A stretch of DNA of 10,303 bases, from assembly GCA_938073845.1 (NCBI GenBank), contig CALJEO010000016.1:1-10303 (forward strand). The letters run 5' to 3'. Source of the DNA: an uncultured archaeon (lineage in GTDB: Archaea; Korarchaeota; Korarchaeia; Korarchaeales; Korarchaeaceae). Below, piece after piece: positions 6,848 to 10,303 of the stretch. The notes beneath the pieces were generated by a model. It was not told where the DNA came from, did not search any database, and was given only the letters and a program-made list of their open reading frames with translations. Numbering within the stretch: the first letter of the stretch is position 1; the number at the start of each line of letters is the position of its first letter. A program made the translations under genes and the position numbers.

Positions 6848-8156
6848 GGGTATCTTCGGACACGGTTTCGATGTTAGCGCGGCTATGCTGCTCGCTAACA
6901 TATTCGGAAGGAGGCTCGGCAAGGGATCTCTGGTCGTAGTGGGGAGGGACACCAGGCCGAGCGGAGAAGCTCTGGAGAGGGCTGTCGTCGCCGGCTTAGT
7001 GTCAGCCGGGGTCAACGTGCTGAACATAGGTATAGCCCCTACGCCGACCATAGAGTGGGCTACGGACAGGTACGGTGCTGATGGGGGTGTGGTCATCTCA
7101 GCCAGTCACAACCCGCCTGAGTGGAACGCTCTGAAGCTCCTGAGTAGGGAGGGCATACTCTTACATCCCGATGAGATGGAGTCCCTGAGGGAGGAGTTCG
7201 GGAGGGGCGTCTTCGAATCAGTGCCTTGGAACGAGTTGGGGAGGGAGGAGAGCTATGATGTCACTGCTGATTATCTAGAGGACCTTATGAGGTTCGTTGA
7301 TATCGATAGAGTGAGGGAGAGCAAGCTCAAGGTGTGCTTAGATGTCAACGGAGGCGCTGGGGCTTACGTAACCCCCTATCTCCTCAATGAGCTTGGCGTG
7401 AAGACCATAACGATAAATTCAGCCCCAGGCATATTCGTCAGAGATCTGGAACCGAGACCGGATACCTTGGAGGACCTTTCTAAGATAGTAGTAGCCACCG
7501 GTTCCGATCTAGGTCTAGCTCATGATACCGATGCTGACAGGCTCACCCTGGTCACTGAGAGCGGGGATGTGCTGCCCGAGGATATGACCCTCGCTCTAGT
7601 CGTCGACTACGTGCTGGAGAGGAGAGGCGGCGGGAAGCTCGTGGTGAACGTGGCATCCTCAAGGATATTCGACCACATAGCAAAGAGGAGAAACGCTGAG
7701 ATATATAGGACACCCGTTGGGGAGGCCTACGTTGCCCATAAGATGAAGGAAGTGGGAGCCACGGTTGGCGGTGAGGGGAGCTGCGGTGGTGTGATACTAC
7801 CGGAGTTTCATCTTGGCAGGGATGGTCCTCTCGCTGCCTCCCTCATCCTAGAGCTCATCTCCTCCCGGGGTTCCAGTCTGAGCGATATACTCGAGGGCTT
7901 CCCCAGGTACCAAGTCCTGAGGAGGAACTTCCCATCCACTAAGGAGTGGGAGGAATTGGGGAGAAAGCTCATCAGGTTGGCTAAGGAGGAGGGCATGGAG
8001 GTGGACTTGACGGACGGTGTTAGGATTTCATCCGGGGAACTATGGGCCCTAGTGAGGCCATCTAAAACGGAGCATAAGATAAGGGTTTTAGTGGAGGGAA
8101 AGGAAAGAAGAGAAGCTGAGAGGTTGATGGAGGAGATAAGTAAACTCTTGAGTTAA
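6816..8156 (+). CDS. Phosphohexomutase (phosphomannomutase / phosphoglucomutase / phosphoglucosamine mutase family)
   Basis: A 446-residue alpha-D-phosphohexomutase that moves phosphate between C6 and C1 of a hexose, supplying sugar-1-phosphates for nucleotide sugars. The four-domain family landmarks appear in order: N-terminal TPLGIRG (6-12), GRDTRPSG (43-50), the phospho-serine loop SASHNPPEWNALK (95-107, S97), the Mg2+ loop DTDADR (237-242), the sugar loop GGEGSCGGVILPE (318-330) and the C-terminal phosphate loop. The last is RPSKTEH (414-420) where the family has RPSGTEP, an unusual change. The GGVxxPEF sugar loop is closer to archaeal GlmM-type proteins than to bacterial PMM/PGM, but I cannot decide the substrate. 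The start is TTG at 6816 with GGAGGGT (6804-6810) upstream. It overlaps the transporter by 32 bases and is probably co-expressed with it. Confidence 0.9.
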   Translation: MSLIFTPLGIRGIFGHGFDVSAAMLLANIFGRRLGKGSLVVVGRDTRPSGEALERAVVAGLVSAGVNVLNIGIAPTPTIEWATDRYGADGGVVISASHNPPEWNALKLLSREGILLHPDEMESLREEFGRGVFESVPWNELGREESYDVTADYLEDLMRFVDIDRVRESKLKVCLDVNGGAGAYVTPYLLNELGVKTITINSAPGIFVRDLEPRPDTLEDLSKIVVATGSDLGLAHDTDADRLTLVTESGDVLPEDMTLALVVDYVLERRGGGKLVVNVASSRIFDHIAKRRNAEIYRTPVGEAYVAHKMKEVGATVGGEGSCGGVILPEFHLGRDGPLAASLILELISSRGSSLSDILEGFPRYQVLRRNFPSTKEWEELGRKLIRLAKEEGMEVDLTDGVRISSGELWALVRPSKTEHKIRVLVEGKERREAERLMEEISKLLS

Positions 8157-8170
8157 ATTAACTCTTTTTT
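8150..8170. terminator. Palindrome spanning both convergent stop codons, followed by a T-run
   Basis: GAGTTAA-A-TTAACTC (8150-8164) is a perfect seven-base inverted repeat that contains the TAA of the mutase (8154-8156) and the TAA of the opposing gene (8158-8160). TTTTTT follows at 8165-8170 on the plus strand, which fits archaeal T-run termination of the mutase transcript. The one-base loop makes a simple RNA hairpin unlikely, so the T-run is probably the active part. Confidence 0.5.
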
Positions 8171-8622
8171 GCGGGCCTTCTCTCCTCAGAGGGCAATACC
8201 ATCCTACCGGTTAACCTATCGTAGAACCTCTTCCAGGCGGACCCGAGCCCGCTCAGGGATATCGCTGTGAATGAGAGGGATGTTAGCGGAGCATCCGGGT
8301 AACCCACCGCTAACGCCGAGATGAACCCCAGTACGGGTATCACGACGCCCAGGAGTGTCATCGCCCTTCTGTAGAGCGCAATCATATGGGAAATCTCCTC
8401 GACCTTCAATGAGATCAGCATCCTCACGTACCTATCCGCTGTTATGAATATGAACATCGCAGTTATCATGAGCACTATGCTTATCCTAGCACCGAGATCC
8501 CTATCAAATATATGGAGCCTAGAGGAGAGGTAACTAGATACCAATGCTAAGAGAGGGGGTAGGGTCAGCACCCAAGCGGTGATTTCCTTATACCTCAGCC
8601 CCAATTCCTCGCTCCCCTGCAT
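8158..8622 (-). CDS. Small multispanning membrane protein of unknown function
   Basis: The protein has 154 residues. I do not recognise a family. Four hydrophobic segments can be seen at about residues 15-34, 46-62, 87-107 and 113-128. A charged loop (RYVRMLISLKVEEISHMIALYRR, shown by R64-R86) lies between helices two and three, and a basic tail (RRPAKKS) probably faces the cytoplasm. The gene is convergent with the mutase, with one base between the two stop codons. ATG at 8622 has no ribosome binding site, but a TATA-like element lies 26 bases upstream, so the mRNA is probably leaderless. Residue patterns and hydrophobic periodicity make it a real gene rather than a chance frame. Confidence 0.78.
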   Translation of the reverse strand: MQGSEELGLRYKEITAWVLTLPPLLALVSSYLSSRLHIFDRDLGARISIVLMITAMFIFITADRYVRMLISLKVEEISHMIALYRRAMTLLGVVIPVLGFISALAVGYPDAPLTSLSFTAISLSGLGSAWKRFYDRLTGRMVLPSEERRPAKKS

Positions 8623-8640
8623 CGGGAGTAGGCTGAGCCA

Positions 8641-8655
8641 AATCTTAAAAAGATT
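8641..8655 (-). promoter_or_regulatory. Leaderless promoter with palindromic TATA region
   Basis: On the minus strand TTTTTAA (8645-8651) is centred near 8648, 26 bases before the A of the start codon at 8622, the spacing expected for a leaderless archaeal transcript. The TATA sits in a perfect inverted repeat AATCTT-AAA-AAGATT (8641-8655), which could be a repressor site. Confidence 0.5.
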
Positions 8656-8800
8656 CTCCTAATGGATCTGGGCTGTTACATGATGACACACTCTCCCCCG
8701 GCGATCTCGGGGGTCCCGTAACTTGCGTGCATGGAGGCTGCCCTCAGCACACCGAGTAGGCGAACACAACGTATGGAGGGAGCCTATTTAACTGAGGATT
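8656..8800. other. Gene-free, GC-rich inverted-repeat region; candidate structured RNA
   Basis: Part of the roughly 350-base gap before EF-1alpha. It holds a CCCCCG-(7)-CGGGGG hairpin (8695-8713) nested inside GTTAC...GTAAC (8675-8679 / 8718-8722). A second hairpin follows, GTGC-atg-GAGG-ctgc-CCTC-a-GCAC (8727-8750). ATGGAGG occurs twice (8731-8737, 8773-8779). The stretch is clearly richer in GC than the AT-rich bases on either side (8640-8655 and 8786-8880), which is a common mark of RNA genes in AT-moderate thermophiles. TATA-like TTAAATA on the minus strand near 8785-8792 and T5 near 8645-8651 could bound a minus-strand RNA. I matched it to no known RNA family, and a coding explanation is weak. 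Confidence 0.35.
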
Positions 8801-8882
8801 CAAGTAATCATATTAAAAAGTCATCAGAGAATTAAATATCTTATTTTTAATGGGGTGTGGGTTTATCTAATTAAGCGATTAT

Positions 8883-8910
8883 GCGAGCCCCGCTCGCGAG
8901 GTGAGGGCTC
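8883..8910. repeat. Overlapping, mutually exclusive inverted repeats upstream of EF-1alpha
   Basis: GCGAGC-CCC-GCTCGC (8883-8897) is a perfect six-base hairpin. GAGCCC (8885-8890) can instead pair with GGGCTC (8905-8910). A further pair, GGTGAG (8900-8905) and CTCACC (8935-8940), brackets the EF-1alpha TATA box. All bases were read directly; a role as operator, attenuator or end of an upstream RNA is speculative. Confidence 0.5.
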
Positions 8911-8917
8911 CATATCA

Positions 8918-8927
8918 TATTTAAAAA
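8918..8927 (+). promoter_or_regulatory. TATA element of EF-1alpha
   Basis: TATTTAAAAA is a strong archaeal TATA match. A start about 26 bases downstream, near 8947, leaves a leader of about 30 bases that contains a CGGAA...TTCCG hairpin (8940-8944 / 8952-8956) at its 5' end and the GGTGAT ribosome site. A second AT-rich TATA-like stretch (CTTATTTTTAAT, about 8840-8851) lies further upstream. Confidence 0.6.
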
Positions 8928-8969
8928 TGCGTGACTCACCGGAATCGATGGTTCCGATCGTACCAGCAG

Positions 8970-8975
8970 GGTGAT
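8970..8975 (+). promoter_or_regulatory. Ribosome binding site of EF-1alpha
   Basis: GGTGAT, matching the 16S 3' end, abuts ATG 8976 and precedes ATG 8979 by three bases. It rules out the in-frame GTG at 8931, which would put the site inside the protein, and favours 8979. Confidence 0.65.
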
Positions 8976-8978
8976 ATG

Positions 8979-10247
8979 ATGCCTGAGAAAGAGCACGTGA
9001 ACCTGATATTCGTAGGCCATGTGGATCACGGAAAGTCCACAATTATTGGGAGGCTCTTCTATGACCTTAAGTTAGTAGAGGAGCTTCCTCCTGAGGAGCT
9101 AGCTGCTGACGCGAGATTCGCGTGGGTCGTGGATAGGCTCAAGGAAGAGCGGGAGAGGGGGATGACCATAGACCTGTTCCACACCAAGGTGGAGACACCC
9201 CATAAGATGATCACCGTAATAGACGCCCCCGGACACAGGGACTTCGTTAAGAACATGATAACAGGTGCCAGTCAGGCCGATGCTGCCATACTGGTAGTTT
9301 CAGCTAAATCCGGGGAAGGGGTCCAGGCACAGACGATAGAGCACGTCTTCCTGATAAAGACCTTAGGGGTCAATCAGCTAGCCGTCGCTATAAACAAGAT
9401 GGACGATCCCACTGTGGGCTACAAGAAGGAGAGATATGAGGAGCTGAGGGCTCAGGTTTCGGATCTCCTCAAGAGGGTAGGTTACGATCCCTCCAAGATC
9501 CAATTTGTACCGACCAGCGGTCTCCAGGGAGATAACGTTGTTAGCAGGAGCGACAAGACACCTTGGTACAATGGACCTACGATCTACGAGGTCCTAGATA
9601 CCTTCGTCGCACCGCCCAAGCCTGTGGACAAGCCGCTCAGGATACCGATACAGGACGTCTTCTCCATAACGGGAGTGGGCACTGTGATCGTCGGCAGGGT
9701 GGAGACGGGGGTCCTCAAACCAGGGGATACGATAGTGATAGAGCCCCTAGGAAAGACCGCCGAGGTTAAGAGCATCGAGATGCACCACGAGAGGCTAGAT
9801 AAGGCTGAGCCGGGAGACAACATAGGGATAAACATAAAGGGAATAGATAAGAAGGATATAAAGAGGGGAGATGTCGTAGGCCACCCGAACAACCCACCAA
9901 CGGTAGTCAAGGAGTTCACCGCACAGATAGTCGTCCTCCAGCATCCGACAGCAATAGCCCCTGGTTACACGCCCGTGATCCATGCCCATACCGGCCATAT
10001 GGCCTGTAAGATGGTCTCGATAGAGAAGAAGATAGATCCCAGGAGCGGTCAGGTCCTCGAGGAGAAACCGAGCTTCATAAGGAGAGGAGATGCTGCCATA
10101 GTGAAGTTCGAGCCCCTCAAGCCCTTCGTGATCGAGAAGTACAGCGAGTTCCCACCGCTCGGGAGGTTCGCAGTTAGGGACATGGGGATAACGGTAGCGG
10201 CAGGCATAGTACTCGATGTTGTCCCCAGGGAAAGGAAGAAGAAATGA
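8979..10247 (+). CDS. tuf: Translation elongation factor EF-1alpha (aEF1A)
   Basis: The GTPase delivers aminoacyl-tRNA to the ribosomal A site. The protein has 422 residues, slightly shorter than usual for archaeal EF-1alpha. G motifs are all present: GHVDHGKS (13-20), switch I RGMTID (60-65), DAPGH (82-86), NKMD (139-142) and TSGL (179-182). Domain II starts near 218 ([17 protein letters not shown]) and domain III near 312, ending with [15 protein letters not shown] (395-409) and a basic tail. The linker between G1 and switch I is shortened (about residues 28-46), lacking the usual GKxSF-like piece. The effector-adjacent loop reads [12 protein letters not shown] (111-122), without the 11-residue insertion known from Crenarchaeota and eukaryotes. 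The extension from GTG 8931 adds residues with no family match. It is followed by a probable S10 gene, a conserved archaeal neighbour. Confidence 0.97.
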   Translation: MPEKEHVNLIFVGHVDHGKSTIIGRLFYDLKLVEELPPEELAADARFAWVVDRLKEERERGMTIDLFHTKVETPHKMITVIDAPGHRDFVKNMITGASQADAAILVVSAKSGEGVQAQTIEHVFLIKTLGVNQLAVAINKMDDPTVGYKKERYEELRAQVSDLLKRVGYDPSKIQFVPTSGLQGDNVVSRSDKTPWYNGPTIYEVLDTFVAPPKPVDKPLRIPIQDVFSITGVGTVIVGRVETGVLKPGDTIVIEPLGKTAEVKSIEMHHERLDKAEPGDNIGINIKGIDKKDIKRGDVVGHPNNPPTVVKEFTAQIVVLQHPTAIAPGYTPVIHAHTGHMACKMVSIEKKIDPRSGQVLEEKPSFIRRGDAAIVKFEPLKPFVIEKYSEFPPLGRFAVRDMGITVAAGIVLDVVPRERKKK

Positions 10248-10252
10248 AAGTG

Positions 10253-10279
10253 TCACCTCATTTTTATTTCGTGAGGTGA
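10253..10279 (+). promoter_or_regulatory. Hairpin covering the ribosome binding site of the following gene
   Basis: TCACCTCA (10253-10260) and TGAGGTGA (10272-10279) form a perfect eight-base inverted repeat with a U-rich 11-base loop (TTTTTATTTCG). The 3' arm is the ribosome binding site (GAGGTGAT, 10273-10280) of the gene starting at 10285. The 5' arm mimics the 16S anti-Shine-Dalgarno sequence. It could regulate translation, and the T-run in the loop could also end the EF-1alpha transcript. Confidence 0.55.
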
Positions 10280-10284
10280 TTTGA

Positions 10285-10303
10285 ATGACTGAGGTCTTGA
10301 GAA
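10285..10303 (+). CDS. rpsJ: Start of a gene, probably ribosomal protein S10 (uS10), partial
   Basis: Only six codons are visible (MTEVLR), then the window ends. ATG at 10285 follows GAGGTGAT by four bases. The identity rests on context, because the gene after EF-1alpha in many archaea encodes S10, whose N-terminus has an 'ARIRL'-like pattern compatible with VLR. The sequence alone does not prove it. Confidence 0.5.

Noticed and set aside
8675..8722. C/D box guide RNA (TGATGA at 8681-8686)
   Set aside because: No D box (CTGA) occurs at guide-RNA distance, and the stem opposite lacks the GA pairs of a kink-turn.
8731..8835. Plus-strand open frame of 34 codons in the gap before EF-1alpha
   Set aside because: There is no ribosome site, its composition is low in information, and it overlaps the hairpin region. 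Chance is the simpler explanation.
8931..8978. GTG start for EF-1alpha at 8931
   Set aside because: It lies just downstream of the TATA box, before the predicted transcript start, and adds residues foreign to the family. A good ribosome site serves 8976/8979.
8656..8978. SRP RNA, RNase P RNA, 5S rRNA or tRNA gene
   Set aside because: I looked for the conserved SRP domain bases (GGAAGGGAGCA type), RNase P core, 5S and tRNA T-loop patterns and saw none.
9795..10256. Minus-strand open frame of 153 codons over the end of EF-1alpha
   Set aside because: It is a tyrosine- and leucine-rich shadow of EF-1alpha codons, with no promoter or family resemblance.
1..10303. CRISPR array, insertion sequence or integrated element
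   Set aside because: No regularly spaced direct repeats, terminal inverted repeats, transposase or integrase was seen. The genes are ordinary chromosomal ones apart from the GAPDH relic.

Overview
The window looks like chromosomal DNA of a thermophilic archaeon, most likely a deep-branching TACK lineage such as Korarchaeota. It carries a group II chaperonin (thermosome), archaeal EF-1alpha, archaeal phosphoglycerate kinase and an MTAP-type phosphorylase. TATA elements lie about 26 bases upstream of likely transcript starts, several ribosome binding sites read GGTGAT(C), and arginine is mostly AGG. The phylum is an inference from EF-1alpha features and overall gene style. I could not run a search.

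Layout: (1) 1-1945, minus strand: a thermosome subunit gene followed 9 bases later by a membrane-anchored protein gene that runs off the left edge. (2) 1946-2893: a compact divergent promoter, then a purine nucleoside/methylthioadenosine phosphorylase on the plus strand. (3) 2894-8156, plus strand: a tightly packed run of four genes. These are pgk; a 251-residue protein I identify as a degenerate archaeal (type II) glyceraldehyde-3-phosphate dehydrogenase lacking its cofactor motif and catalytic segment; a large OPT-like membrane transporter; and a phosphohexomutase. (4) 8158-8622, minus strand: a small four-helix membrane protein, apparently leaderless and convergent with the mutase. (5) 8623-8978: about 350 bases without a convincing protein gene. 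It is rich in inverted repeats, may encode a structured RNA, and holds the EF-1alpha promoter. (6) 8979-10303: EF-1alpha, then the first codons of a gene that is probably ribosomal protein S10, with a hairpin covering its ribosome binding site.

How they fit together: thermosome, EF-1alpha and S10 are housekeeping protein-synthesis and folding genes. pgk and the neighbouring GAPDH relic preserve the ancestral archaeal pgk-gap operon, but the second enzyme looks catalytically dead while its reading frame and translational coupling remain intact. This is the most unusual item in the window. The transporter and mutase overlap by 32 bases and probably share a transcript, with an extra promoter just before the transporter. 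No CRISPR array, transposon, rRNA or tRNA gene was seen.
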